A stretch of DNA of 64,000 nt. Origin: Pseudomonadota bacterium (GTDB taxonomy: Bacteria; Pseudomonadota; Alphaproteobacteria; Rhodospirillales; Magnetospirillaceae). Location: NCBI GenBank assembly GCA_021793155.1, contig JAJYTF010000009.1, positions 62,001 to 126,000 of the forward strand, read 5' to 3'. Below the pieces are notes generated by a model. The model ran no database searches. It was not told the origin of the DNA and saw nothing but the letters and a program-made list of their open reading frames with translations. Every line of letters begins with the position of its first letter. The stretch's first letter is position 1. The position numbers and the translations under genes were made by a program. Below, one piece after another: positions 36,903-44,397 of this stretch.

Positions 36903-38399
36903 ATGGCCCTCACTCCACGGTTGGACCTGCGTCAGACCCAGTCTCTGGTCATGACCCCTCAGCTGCAGCAGGCGATCAAGCTGCTGCAGTTGTCCAATAT
37001 GGAGCTGTCGGCCTTCGTCGAGCAGGAGCTGGAACACAATCCCCTGCTCGAACGCGACGAGAGCGAACGCGCCGCCACCGCGGAAGAGGCCGTGGCCGCC
37101 GAGGCCGAGGCCCCGCGCTCGGCGCCCGAGGAACCGCTGGTCGACGTCATGCCCGGCCACACGGAAGAGGCGCCGCTCGACCTGGACTACGACAACACTT
37201 GGAACAACGACAGTGCCGCCGATGGCGGAGACACGCTGTTCGGCTGGAGCGGCCGCGGCGGGCGGCTCGATTTTCTCGACGACGAGGGCGACTTCGAGCA
37301 CATCCTGGCGCGCCAAATCAGCCTGCGCGACCACCTTGTCGGCCAGCTCAACGTGGATATTTCCAATCCGGCTGACCGGCTGATCGGCCTCCACCTTGTG
37401 GAGATGCTCGACGAGGCGGGCTATCTGTCAGGCGACCTGGCGGAAGCGGCCGGGGCCTTGGGCTGTTCCGTCGAACGGGTCGAGGTGGTGCTACAGCGCC
37501 TCCAGCGTCTGGACCCGCCAGGGATCTTCGCCCGCAGCCTGGCTGAATGCCTGGCTCTGCAACTGCGCGACAAGAACCGGCTGGACCCGGCGATGCAAGC
37601 GCTGCTGGCCCATCTCGACATGCTGGCCCGCCGCGACTTGGCGGGACTCATGCGTGTCTGCGGCGTCGACTCCGAGGATTTGGCCGAGATGATCGGCGAG
37701 ATCCGTGCGCTCGATCCGAAGCCGGCACTGGCCTTCGACCATGTGGTGGCCCAACCGATTACTCCGGACGTGCTGATGCGGCCGGTTCCGGGCGGTGGCT
37801 GGATCGTCGAGCTGAACAGCGACACGCTGCCGCGGGTGCTGGTCAATACCCGTTACTATGCCAAAGTGGTCACAGCAGCACGCAACAAGGAAGAGAAAGG
37901 CTATATCGCCGAGCGGTTCCAATCAGCCAATTGGCTGGTGAAGTCCCTGCACCAGCGGGCTAACACCATTCTCAAGGTGGCGACCGAGATCGTTCGCCAA
38001 CAGGAAGCGTTCTTCACCAAAGGAATTCAGTATCTGCGACCGTTGGTGTTACGCGACATTGCCGAAGCCATCAGCATGCACGAGAGCACAGTCAGCCGGG
38101 TCACTGCCAATAAATATATGGCGACGCCGCGTGGGATCTACGAATTGAAGTATTTCTTTACGCAGGCCATTGCAGGATCGGACGGCGGCGAGGCGCATTC
38201 GGCCGAGGCGGTACGGCACAGGATAAAGGTCCTCATCGACAACGAGGGCCCGCAAGACATATTGTCGGATGATAAGATCGTCGAGATCCTGAAGGCGGAC
38301 GGTATCGACATTGCGCGGAGAACCGTCGCCAAGTACCGCGAGGCGATGCATATTCCTTCCTCGGTGCAGCGCCGCCGGGAAAAAATGATGGGAAACTGA
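36903..38399 (+). CDS. rpoN: RNA polymerase sigma-54 factor
   Basis: 498 residues. Region I is Gln-rich and begins 'LRQTQSLVMTPQLQQAIKLLQ'; region II is acidic (about 55-125); region III includes the core-binding part and the HTH; the RpoN box 'ARRTVAKYRE' lies near the C-terminus. It directs transcription from -24/-12 promoters with enhancer-binding ATPases, controlling nitrogen and other functions. The lptB-rpoN junction is conserved across proteobacteria. Downstream, ptsN follows after 260 bp without the usual hpf/raiA gene. Confidence 0.97.
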   Translation: MALTPRLDLRQTQSLVMTPQLQQAIKLLQLSNMELSAFVEQELEHNPLLERDESERAATAEEAVAAEAEAPRSAPEEPLVDVMPGHTEEAPLDLDYDNTWNNDSAADGGDTLFGWSGRGGRLDFLDDEGDFEHILARQISLRDHLVGQLNVDISNPADRLIGLHLVEMLDEAGYLSGDLAEAAGALGCSVERVEVVLQRLQRLDPPGIFARSLAECLALQLRDKNRLDPAMQALLAHLDMLARRDLAGLMRVCGVDSEDLAEMIGEIRALDPKPALAFDHVVAQPITPDVLMRPVPGGGWIVELNSDTLPRVLVNTRYYAKVVTAARNKEEKGYIAERFQSANWLVKSLHQRANTILKVATEIVRQQEAFFTKGIQYLRPLVLRDIAEAISMHESTVSRVTANKYMATPRGIYELKYFFTQAIAGSDGGEAHSAEAVRHRIKVLIDNEGPQDILSDDKIVEILKADGIDIARRTVAKYREAMHIPSSVQRRREKMMGN

Positions 38400-38448
38400 C
38401 GTGTGCATGACGCGGAGCGCCATGAAACGGAGCACGCATGACGCTTAC

Positions 38449-38477
38449 TTGACTCGTTTGGGCGACCGGCCTATTGT
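38449..38477 (+). promoter_or_regulatory. Probable sigma-70 promoter of ptsN
   Basis: TTGACT (38449-38454), a 17-bp spacer and TATTGT (38472-38477), in the rpoN-ptsN gap. Transcription would begin near 38484 and leave a leader of about 175 nt before ptsN. Confidence 0.6.
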
Positions 38478-38659
38478 CCGCCCCCTTATGGGCGCACGGC
38501 TCGCTCGCACCGAAAGGCGCGGCAGCAGTTCAGGGGATGGGCATCGGGCCGTGTTGCAGACGGAGCTGCGGGACGCCGCTACCGTCGATCGTTGGGATCG
38601 GCCCCTTGGCGCAGCTCTCCGGCAGGAGACGCGGCGCAACAGCACCATGAGGATCTATC

Positions 38660-39124
38660 ATGGACATTGTTGACTTGATCAGCCCGGAAAGCGTGGTGCC
38701 CAACCTCAGGGCCACCAGCAAGAAGCAGGCGCTGCAGGAACTGGCGCGCCGGGCTGCCGAGCTGACCGGCCTGCATGAGCGGGCAATTTTCGACGTTTTA
38801 CTGGAGCGGGAACGCCTGGGCACGACGGGGGTCGGCAACGGCATCGCCATTCCGCACGGAAAACTGGCCAACCTGCCGCGCCTTTACGGGCTGTTCGCCC
38901 GCCTTGAACGACCGATCAATTTCGACAGCATTGACGAACAGCCGGTCGACCTCATCTTCCTGCTGCTGGCCCCCGAATCGGCCGGCGCTGACCATCTGAA
39001 GGCTCTGGCCCGGGTTTCCCGCCTGCTCCGCGACAAAGGCGTCTGCGAGAAGCTGCGGGGCACCGACACGGCCGAAGGCCTCTACGCTCTCCTCACCGAA
39101 TCGCCAGCAAGCCGCGCGGCCTGA
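38660..39124 (+). CDS. ptsN: PTS IIA-like nitrogen-regulatory protein (EIIA-Ntr)
   Basis: 154 residues, one PTS EIIA type 2 domain. The phosphorylated His66 sits in 'GIAIPHGKL'. It is the terminal acceptor of the PTS-Ntr phosphorelay (PtsP-PtsO-PtsN), which links nitrogen and potassium status to regulation by binding partner proteins. It has its own promoter 200 bp upstream but belongs to the rpoN locus by synteny. No phosphorylated sugar permease genes are nearby. Confidence 0.95.
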   Translation: MDIVDLISPESVVPNLRATSKKQALQELARRAAELTGLHERAIFDVLLERERLGTTGVGNGIAIPHGKLANLPRLYGLFARLERPINFDSIDEQPVDLIFLLLAPESAGADHLKALARVSRLLRDKGVCEKLRGTDTAEGLYALLTESPASRAA

Positions 39125-39191
39125 CCGGCCGCTCGTGCCGCGCCTCCGGACTTGGTCCGAGGGCCAAGTATGGCGGGGATCCTCAATTAGA

Positions 39192-39225
39192 GCGGTTTCG
39201 GGCTCCGTTTGAAGACCGAAACCGC
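39192..39225. terminator. Hairpin between ptsN and the DUF1150 gene
   Basis: GCGGTTTCGG and CCGAAACCGC form a perfect 10-bp stem with a 14-nt loop between the convergent ptsN and DUF1150 genes. There is no T-tract. The AGAGCGGTTTC word resembles intergenic elements known from alphaproteobacteria, so it may be a repeat as well as a 3'-end structure. Confidence 0.5.
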
Positions 39226-39325
39226 GGCCGGCCTGCGCGCGTTGCGCGCATTCATTACGCTCGCCGGCGAGCCCGGCAGGGCGGCTTCCCTCGTGTCGTG
39301 GTCAGAGGACGACCGCGACCCCGAT

Positions 39326-39556
39326 CTAGTGGACGCTGACCGGTTCCAGGTCGTGCTGGCGCACCGCGGCGAATGCCAGGGAGCGGTCCGGCGCCATGCC
39401 GATGTTGGTACCGTCGGCGCCGTGGATGGACCATCCGACTTCGTCGTTGACCACCACGCGCTTGATATAAGCGACGTCCTGCATTCCCCACAGCGCAAAG
39501 TCCTGCGCCGACATGGTGCGTGACGGGCCCGGTAACTTGTGGGAGTCGTTATTCAT
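39326..39556 (-). CDS. DUF1150 family protein
   Basis: 76 residues. The pattern 'MSAQDFALWGMQDVAYIKRV' and 'GWSIHGADGTNIGMAPDRSLAFAAVRQHDLEPVSVH' is that of the DUF1150 family, small proteins nearly always encoded right after an Hsp20 gene in alphaproteobacteria. Function is unknown; the partnership suggests a link to the heat-shock response or Hsp20 activity. The start overlaps the hsp20 stop by 8 bp, so the two are translationally coupled. A bifunctional transcript under heat-shock control is likely. Confidence 0.85.
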   Translation of the reverse strand: MNNDSHKLPGPSRTMSAQDFALWGMQDVAYIKRVVVNDEVGWSIHGADGTNIGMAPDRSLAFAAVRQHDLEPVSVH

Positions 39557-40049
39557 CGTTCCGCCTCCTCTCCTGGGCGAGCGTTCCTTGACCACCGGCT
39601 TCCACGTTGATCGCCGCATTGCCGGGTCGTTCCGGCAAGGCCTTCTCGATCTTGATGGTGCGGGCGCGGTTCTCCGGCAGCGGGCGCTGCAAATCGATAT
39701 GCAGCAAGCCGTTGTCAAGGGCGGCGCTGACAACCTCGATTCCTTCTGCCAAGACAAAGGCCCGCTGGAACTGCCGGGCCGCGATGCCGCGGTGAAGGAA
39801 AACGCGGTTCTGGTCGTCCTCGGCCTGCCTGCCACGGATGATCAACTGGTTGTCCTCGATGGACACCTGCAGATCGTCCATGGAAAAACCGGCGACGGCC
39901 AAAGTGATCCGCAGACCGTTCTCGCCGATCTGCTCGATATTGTAGGGCGGATAGCCCTCGGCGGACGTTTTGGAAATTCGGTCAAGAACCCGCTCGAAAT
40001 GATCGAAGCCAAGAAGCAGCGGGCTATTGAACAATGACACGCGAGTCAT
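39549..40049 (-). CDS. Hsp20 family small heat-shock protein
   Basis: 166 residues. The alpha-crystallin domain spans about 35-130: 'YPPYNIEQIGENGLRITLAVAGFSMDDLQVSIEDNQLIIRGRQ' and 'GLLHIDLQRPLPE'. It is a holdase that keeps unfolding proteins soluble for the DnaK system. The N-terminus 'FNSPLLLGFDHFERVLDRI' is typical of the IbpA/HspA class in alphaproteobacteria. GAGGAGGA precedes the ATG by nine bases. The leader of about 85 nt has paired segments and could hold an RNA thermometer. DUF1150 follows. Confidence 0.94.
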   Translation of the reverse strand: MTRVSLFNSPLLLGFDHFERVLDRISKTSAEGYPPYNIEQIGENGLRITLAVAGFSMDDLQVSIEDNQLIIRGRQAEDDQNRVFLHRGIAARQFQRAFVLAEGIEVVSAALDNGLLHIDLQRPLPENRARTIKIEKALPERPGNAAINVEAGGQGTLAQERRRNDE

Positions 40050-40141
40050 GGAAACACGTCCTCCTCTTCATGCGAGCGAGCACGGTCTTGGGCCCATACG
40101 GCGCCCTTAACCGGCGGTCCTGGGTGGCACCGCCAGTTATC

Positions 40142-40171
40142 TATTTTGGGCCGTTCGGGGATTCAGTCAAG
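40142..40171 (-). promoter_or_regulatory. Probable hsp20 promoter (sigma-70 or sigma-32 type)
   Basis: On the minus strand CTTGACT lies 17 bp from AAAATA, with CCC just before the latter. The CTTG start and the C-rich -10 side recall alphaproteobacterial RpoH promoters (CTTG-N17-CCxTATxT), and TTGACT/AAAATA also fits sigma-70. The resulting leader is about 85-90 nt. Confidence 0.5.
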
Positions 40172-40197
40172 TGATGTCGGGCTGATCGCCCCGGCGG

Positions 40198-40521
40198 CTA
40201 GGGCGTGGTGCCGGTGATTTCCTGAATGACCTCGAAGCCCTCGAATTGCGGCGGGCCGAGATAAAGGCCGGCAGACTGTCCGGCGCCGCCATGGGCGCGG
40301 CGGAACGCTTCAGAGCGGGTCCAGTCCTCGAAATGCTCCCGGGATGCCCAGACAGTATGGGAGGCGAACAGGGTGCACTGTTCGTCCGAGGGCCCGCGCA
40401 ACAGATGAAAGGCAAGGAAGCCAGGCACCTGAGGCAGGTTGGTTTCGCGGTCTTTCCAGATGCGGGCGAATTCCTGTTCCTTGCCCAAAGCGATGCGGAA
40501 GCGGTTCATGGCGATAAACAT
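40198..40521 (-). CDS. Antibiotic biosynthesis monooxygenase-domain protein, IsdG/HmoA-like
   Basis: 107 residues, one dimeric ferredoxin-fold ABM domain. Asn6, Trp67 and His77 fall exactly where the heme-degrading monooxygenases IsdG/IsdI have their catalytic Asn-Trp-His triad, and length matches. It may therefore open heme to release iron; a role in another oxidation is possible because ABM domains are versatile. ATG 40521 was chosen, with AAAGGAGAGGG upstream; a frame extension to 40557 covers that site. A short inverted repeat ACATT-N6-AATGT at 40554-40569 precedes it. Confidence 0.75.
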   Translation of the reverse strand: MFIAMNRFRIALGKEQEFARIWKDRETNLPQVPGFLAFHLLRGPSDEQCTLFASHTVWASREHFEDWTRSEAFRRAHGGAGQSAGLYLGPPQFEGFEVIQEITGTTP

Positions 40522-40553
40522 TTCCGACCCTCTCCTTTTTCCTTCGTCCGATG

Positions 40554-40569
40554 ACATTCGGAAAAATGT
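40554..40569. promoter_or_regulatory. Inverted repeat ACATT-N6-AATGT upstream of the IsdG-like gene
   Basis: Perfect 5-bp arms 33 bp before the start codon of the monooxygenase gene. It could be an operator, but short arms of this size also occur by chance. Confidence 0.25.
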
Positions 40570-40624
40570 GGGACGGGAACCGCGTTAGGCAACACCACCC
40601 TGGACCTTCGGCAGGGCGAAGGCG

Positions 40625-41116
40625 TCAGCCGGGGGCCTGTGCCGTGCCGTACACCGATTCGCGGAGCCATGTCGTGGCGATGTCCCTGACCCCGCGGGTC
40701 ATCACCTGTCCGCCGTGCAGAGTCTTGCGGTCAGGCGTCCCGTCGGCGTCCACATTGGCAAAGAATACCGCCGAGCCCTTCTTCGGGCGGACCTCGAGGC
40801 CGAGTGCGGGAAACACCGTGCAACCGCCGGCCTCGACGTCGGACAGGTAGATGACGAAGGTGCCGACCCGCTGCCCGCCATTGGCCAGATGGGCACGGGG
40901 CTCGGCCAGGGCGGGGTCGACCTGGCCGTCGCCGGTGTTGGCGGTCATCGCGGGATCCGGCCGCCGGCCGACGGTGACGGGGGTGCCGCCGGACAACCGC
41001 GCCCGGGCCAAATGTCCGGCTGCCTCGTAGACGGCCTGCCGGCAGATTACCGTCGGCAGTCCGGCGCTCCGGGTCATTGCCTTCAGAAGGGAGTCGCGGC
41101 CGCAGTCCCGCGACAA
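40625..41116 (-). pseudogene. Degenerate 2OG-Fe(II) prolyl 4-hydroxylase domain
   Basis: About 163 codons. The C-terminal half matches the P4H catalytic core: 'LANGGQRVGTFVIYLSDVEAGGCTVFP', 'LEVRPKKGSAVFF' and the distal His in 'KTLHGGQVMTRG'. The iron-binding HxD expected just before 'VDPALAEP' is absent ('TGDGQVDP'), and the preceding 80 codons do not resemble the normal N-terminal part. The frame can only start at TTG 41116 or internal ATGs after an in-frame stop. It is most likely a decayed or recombined gene without enzyme activity; a functional protein with an unusual fold edge cannot be excluded. Confidence 0.6.
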
Positions 41117-41243
41117 GTTGTGCAGTAGCTACTCCTGCCAGTCCGGCGAAAGGCGCGCAAAGCCCATGGTTGGAATTCCCCACTCGTCCCGTCCGCTGCT
41201 GGATGGCAGACACGGGGAACGGTAAGAAGGAGAAGCTAATGAA

Positions 41244-41375
41244 ATGTCAATTCCGGTGGCCCCGGAGGCCGCCGAATACTATCCGCATGCGGCGGATCTC
41301 ACCGGGGGGACGCTCCCCGGGTGGGCGCCCTTTCACGTGCGCGAAAGGGAAGACGGTGTCATCGCCTCATCCTGA
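41244..41375 (+). CDS. Possible small protein (43 residues)
   Basis: A short frame beginning 'MSIPVAPEAAEYYPHAADL' and ending 'REREDGVIASS'. AAGGAG lies eleven bases upstream, a little far; an overlapping ATG at 41239 in another frame is better placed but reads into the tRNA. The residue composition (Ala, Pro, Tyr, acidic) and GC-rich third positions look protein-like. No family is recognised and no membrane segment is visible. It may be the displaced end of an older gene. Confidence 0.3.
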   Translation: MSIPVAPEAAEYYPHAADLTGGTLPGWAPFHVREREDGVIASS

Positions 41376-41394
41376 CACTGCACTAACACGCAAC

Positions 41395-41429
41395 GAAAAA
41401 GGGCCTCGCCGTCTCCGGCGAAGCCCTTG
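41395..41429 (-). terminator. Rho-independent terminator of tRNA-Ala
   Basis: On the minus strand AAGGGCTTCGCCG and CGGCGAGGCCCTT pair (one mismatch) with a short GAGA loop and are followed by TTTTT, 8 bp after the tRNA CCA. Confidence 0.9.
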
Positions 41430-41436
41430 TCATCTT

Positions 41437-41512
<76 letters not shown>

Positions 41513-41550
41513 GGGAATATGGGACGCGGTCGGCGCCGCGTAGGTGCGGG

Positions 41551-41579
41551 AACATAGGGATTTGGCTTTGGCGGCGCAA
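41551..41579 (-). promoter_or_regulatory. Probable sigma-70 promoter of tRNA-Ala
   Basis: On the minus strand TTGCGC, a 17-bp spacer and TATGTT. Transcription would begin near 41544, about 32 nt before the tRNA 5' end. Confidence 0.5.
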
Positions 41580-41620
41580 GCAAAAAATTCAGGCCTGCGC
41601 GCCGTCGGCCAAACGGTCCG

Positions 41621-42013
41621 TCAGATCTCGTTTTCGAGATCCTCGTCCAGGTGTTCCATCACCTCGGCCATGTCGTCGTCGTCTTCGCCCAGGTCCGACG
41701 CGTCTTCAATCAGTCCGCTTTCGTCGTCGTCGCCGCCGTCCATGGCGTCGATCTCCGTCTCTTCGTCTTCGGCGGTTTCCGCCTCTTCCGCCTCGACGTC
41801 GCCGTCCATCGGCTCCTCCTCGAGGACCACCGGCGCGACCTTGGGCGCTGCCTTGGCTTCGGCGGCAGCCGACTGGCGACGGGGCTTGAAGGTGACTTCG
41901 ACCTCAACCACCGATTCGCATTTCGGACAAATGATCGGCGAACGCATCAGATCATAGAAGCGGGCGCCGCAGCTCTGGCAGGTGCGTTTCACACCCCATT
42001 CGGGTTTTGCCAC
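41621..42013 (-). CDS. TIGR02300 family protein (zinc ribbon plus acidic tail, FYDLN)
   Basis: 130 residues. The N-terminal zinc ribbon has Cys12, Cys15, Cys29 and Cys32 around the family signature 'FYDL' (19-22). Residues 65-130 are extremely acidic (Asp and Glu dominate), a strongly negative disordered tail. The family is nearly restricted to alphaproteobacteria, commonly next to aroA as here; function is unknown. A nucleic-acid-mimic or RNA polymerase-associated role is speculation. It diverges from aroA with 200 bp between starts. Confidence 0.92.
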   Translation of the reverse strand: MAKPEWGVKRTCQSCGARFYDLMRSPIICPKCESVVEVEVTFKPRRQSAAAEAKAAPKVAPVVLEEEPMDGDVEAEEAETAEDEETEIDAMDGGDDDESGLIEDASDLGEDDDDMAEVMEHLDEDLENEI

Positions 42014-42213
42014 CCTTGACCTCCTTGAACCTGCGTCGAAAGACTGCCTTCGGCGCCATTTGCCACGTTACCTTGGCCGTGTCAAAACGAAAAATCGGCG
42101 TAACGGTCTGCAGCTCTTGCGGCCATTCCCTCTTCGGCCCTACCTCCCGACCTTCGGCTGTGCTACAGAGCCCTGGTCGATCGACATTATTTGCACCAAA
42201 AGGCAACCGGTCT

Positions 42214-43542
42214 ATGCAACTCATATCCATCGCCGCCCCGCCTCTGGCGGGCCATGCGCGCGTTCCCGGCGACAAGTCGATCTCGCACCGCTCGCTGATG
42301 TTCGGCGCCCTGGCCGTGGGACAGACCACCGTCGAAGGGCTACTCGAAGGCGAGGACGTGCTGCGCACAGCCGAGGCCATGCGGCGGCTCGGAGCCGAAG
42401 TGACACGCCGCGACGACGGGATCTGGGTGCTGTACGGTCGCGGCGCGGGCGGGCTGGCCGAGCCGGACGACGTTCTCGACATGGGTAATGCGGGGACCGG
42501 CGCGCGCCTGCTGATGGGGCTGGTGGCCACCCATCCTTTCACCACCATTTTTACCGGCGACGCCTCGTTGCGGTCTCGCCCCATGCGCCGGGTGAGCGAG
42601 CCGCTGGGGCGCATGGGTGCCGGCTTCGTCGGCCGTTCGGGCGGACGTTTGCCTCTGGCGGTCATCGGTACCGCATCGGCCATCCCCATCTCCTACGAAC
42701 TGCCCGTGCCGTCGGCCCAGGTCAAATCGGCCGTCCTCCTGGCCGGACTCAACGCCCCCGGCGCCACGACGGTGATCGAACGCGAACCGACCCGCGATCA
42801 CACCGAACTGATGCTGCGCGGCTTCGGCGCCGAAGTCGACGTCGAGGCGCTGCCCGGCGGCGGTCGCGCGGTGACGGTCAAGGGCCACCCCGAACTGACC
42901 GGGCGGGCGATCAAAGTGCCGGCCGATCCCTCTTCTGCGGCTTTTCCGGTGGCCGCGGCCCTGCTGGTGCCCGACTCCCATGTCACCGTTCCGGGTGTGG
43001 GCACAAACCCTCTGCGCTGCGGGCTGTTCCAAACACTGAAGGAGATGGGGGCCGACATCCAGTGGAAAAACGCCCGTGACGAAGCCGGCGAGCCGGTGGC
43101 CGATCTGGTGGTCGGCCATTCCCCGCTCAATGGCGTCGACGTGCCGGCCGAGCGGGCGCCCTCGATGATCGACGAATACCCCATCCTGGCCGTTGCCGCC
43201 GCCTTCGCCACCGGCACCACCCGCATGCGGGGACTTGCCGAATTGAGGGTGAAGGAGAGCGATCGCCTTGCCGCCGTCGCCCGTGGGCTGGAGGCCTGCG
43301 GCGTGCGCTTCCAGGTGGAGGGCGACGACCTGATCGTCCACGGTGACGGCAGGCCGCCCGAGGGCGGTGCCACCATCGCGGTCAATCTCGACCATCGGAT
43401 CGCCATGTCCTTCCTGGTCATGGGCATGGCCTCGCGGCGCCCGGTGCAGATCGACGACGCGGCCGCCATCGGCACCAGCTTTCCCGCCTTCGTCTCGCTG
43501 ATGAATGGACTCGGGGCGCGGATTTCGGAGGTGCAGTCGTGA
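42214..43542 (+). CDS. aroA: 3-phosphoshikimate 1-carboxyvinyltransferase (EPSP synthase), class II-like
   Basis: 442 residues. It joins phosphoenolpyruvate to shikimate-3-phosphate in the shikimate pathway. '[18 protein letters not shown]', '[10 protein letters not shown]', '[16 protein letters not shown]' and '[18 protein letters not shown]' track the class II (Agrobacterium CP4-like) enzymes rather than class I. In the PEP loop, however, it has 'GNAGTGARL' with Gly94, where CP4 has Ala (GNAATG), the residue responsible for glyphosate tolerance. ATG 42214 marks the start of recognisable sequence. cmk follows after a palindromic repeat. Confidence 0.95.
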   Translation: MQLISIAAPPLAGHARVPGDKSISHRSLMFGALAVGQTTVEGLLEGEDVLRTAEAMRRLGAEVTRRDDGIWVLYGRGAGGLAEPDDVLDMGNAGTGARLLMGLVATHPFTTIFTGDASLRSRPMRRVSEPLGRMGAGFVGRSGGRLPLAVIGTASAIPISYELPVPSAQVKSAVLLAGLNAPGATTVIEREPTRDHTELMLRGFGAEVDVEALPGGGRAVTVKGHPELTGRAIKVPADPSSAAFPVAAALLVPDSHVTVPGVGTNPLRCGLFQTLKEMGADIQWKNARDEAGEPVADLVVGHSPLNGVDVPAERAPSMIDEYPILAVAAAFATGTTRMRGLAELRVKESDRLAAVARGLEACGVRFQVEGDDLIVHGDGRPPEGGATIAVNLDHRIAMSFLVMGMASRRPVQIDDAAAIGTSFPAFVSLMNGLGARISEVQS

Positions 43543-43547
43543 AGAAG

Positions 43548-43620
43548 TTCACCACGAAGCCGCGAAGCCGCCCCTGTTTTCTCCCTCCTGTGGCTTCGCG
43601 TCTCCAAACCTTCGTGGCTG
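43548..43620. repeat. Dispersed intergenic palindromic repeat, copy 3
   Basis: Left arm TTCACCACGAAGCCGCGAAG, right arm TGGCTTCGCGTCTCC followed by CCTTCGTGGCTGG. It lies between aroA and cmk, in the same orientation-independent style as copies 1 and 2 (12283 and 15769). Confidence 0.78.
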
Positions 43621-43630
43621 GATTCCCCCC

Positions 43631-44260
43631 ATGATCATCGCCATCGATGGGCCGGCAGCGGCCGGGAAGGGAACATTGGCGCGGCGGCTGGCCGGATATT
43701 TCGGGCTGAATTACCTCGACACGGGCTTGCTTTACCGTGCCGTAGGCATGGCGGTGCTGCACGCCGGGGGCGATCCGGCAGATCCGGCGGCGGCTGAACT
43801 GGCGGCCCGGCAGCTCGATCCCGGCGTCCTGGCCGATCCGACCTTGCGGGGCGAGGAGGCCGGCGGCGCCGCCTCGAAGGTGGCGGCCATTCCCGCGGTG
43901 CGGGCGGCGCTGCTCGATTTCCAGCGCGCCTTCGCCGCGCGACCGCCGGGGGCCGTGCTGGACGGGCGCGACATCGGTACGGTGGTCTGCCCCGGGGCCG
44001 AATCCAAGCTGTTCGTCATGGCGAGCCTGGAAAAGCGGGCCGAGCGACGTTTGAAGGAGTTGCTTGACAAGGGCGAACGGGCTATATGGGAGCGCGTCCT
44101 TCAAGATATGAAGGAACGTGACGAGCGCGACAGCGCCCGCAGCGTGGCTCCGTTGGTCCCGGCCGACGACGCCGTCGTGCTGGACACCTCCGAGCTCGAT
44201 GCGGATGCGGCTTTTGCCGCTGCCGTGGATATTATTTCCCAGCGACGCCCTGCCGGCTGA
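43631..44260 (+). CDS. cmk: Cytidylate kinase
   Basis: 209 residues. It phosphorylates CMP and dCMP. The P-loop 'IDGPAAAGKGTLARRLA', 'LNYLDTGLLYRAVG' and 'VLDGRDIGTVVCPGAESKLFVMAS' are diagnostic. It lies in the conserved aroA-cmk-rpsA-ihfB order. The ATG at 43631 follows a run of C and lacks a clear Shine-Dalgarno site; translation may depend on the upstream repeat structure. Confidence 0.95.
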   Translation: MIIAIDGPAAAGKGTLARRLAGYFGLNYLDTGLLYRAVGMAVLHAGGDPADPAAAELAARQLDPGVLADPTLRGEEAGGAASKVAAIPAVRAALLDFQRAFAARPPGAVLDGRDIGTVVCPGAESKLFVMASLEKRAERRLKELLDKGERAIWERVLQDMKERDERDSARSVAPLVPADDAVVLDTSELDADAAFAAAVDIISQRRPAG

Positions 44261-44397
44261 ACCGGTATCCGGGCCGAAATTGGGCAGCCGTTCTCCGGAG
44301 GCGGGGGAGCGGCGTCGGTCGTTTCCCGTTTCGCCTTCAGACCGCCGGAGACAACCGGCCGGCCAGGATAAGAAAGTTGTGAAAGGAATAACTGCAT

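Larger units (their letters stand above)
41117..41436. other. Intergenic region between the hydroxylase remnant and tRNA-Ala
   Basis: About 320 bp. It holds one candidate small gene (41244-41375, plus strand) and the tRNA-Ala terminator (41395-41429). Nothing else is recognisable. Confidence 0.45.

Noticed and set aside
38401-38673. A 90-codon frame between rpoN and ptsN as a possible hpf/raiA
   Set aside because: The translation has no resemblance to the hibernation factor, is Arg-rich, and overlaps the ptsN start and promoter.
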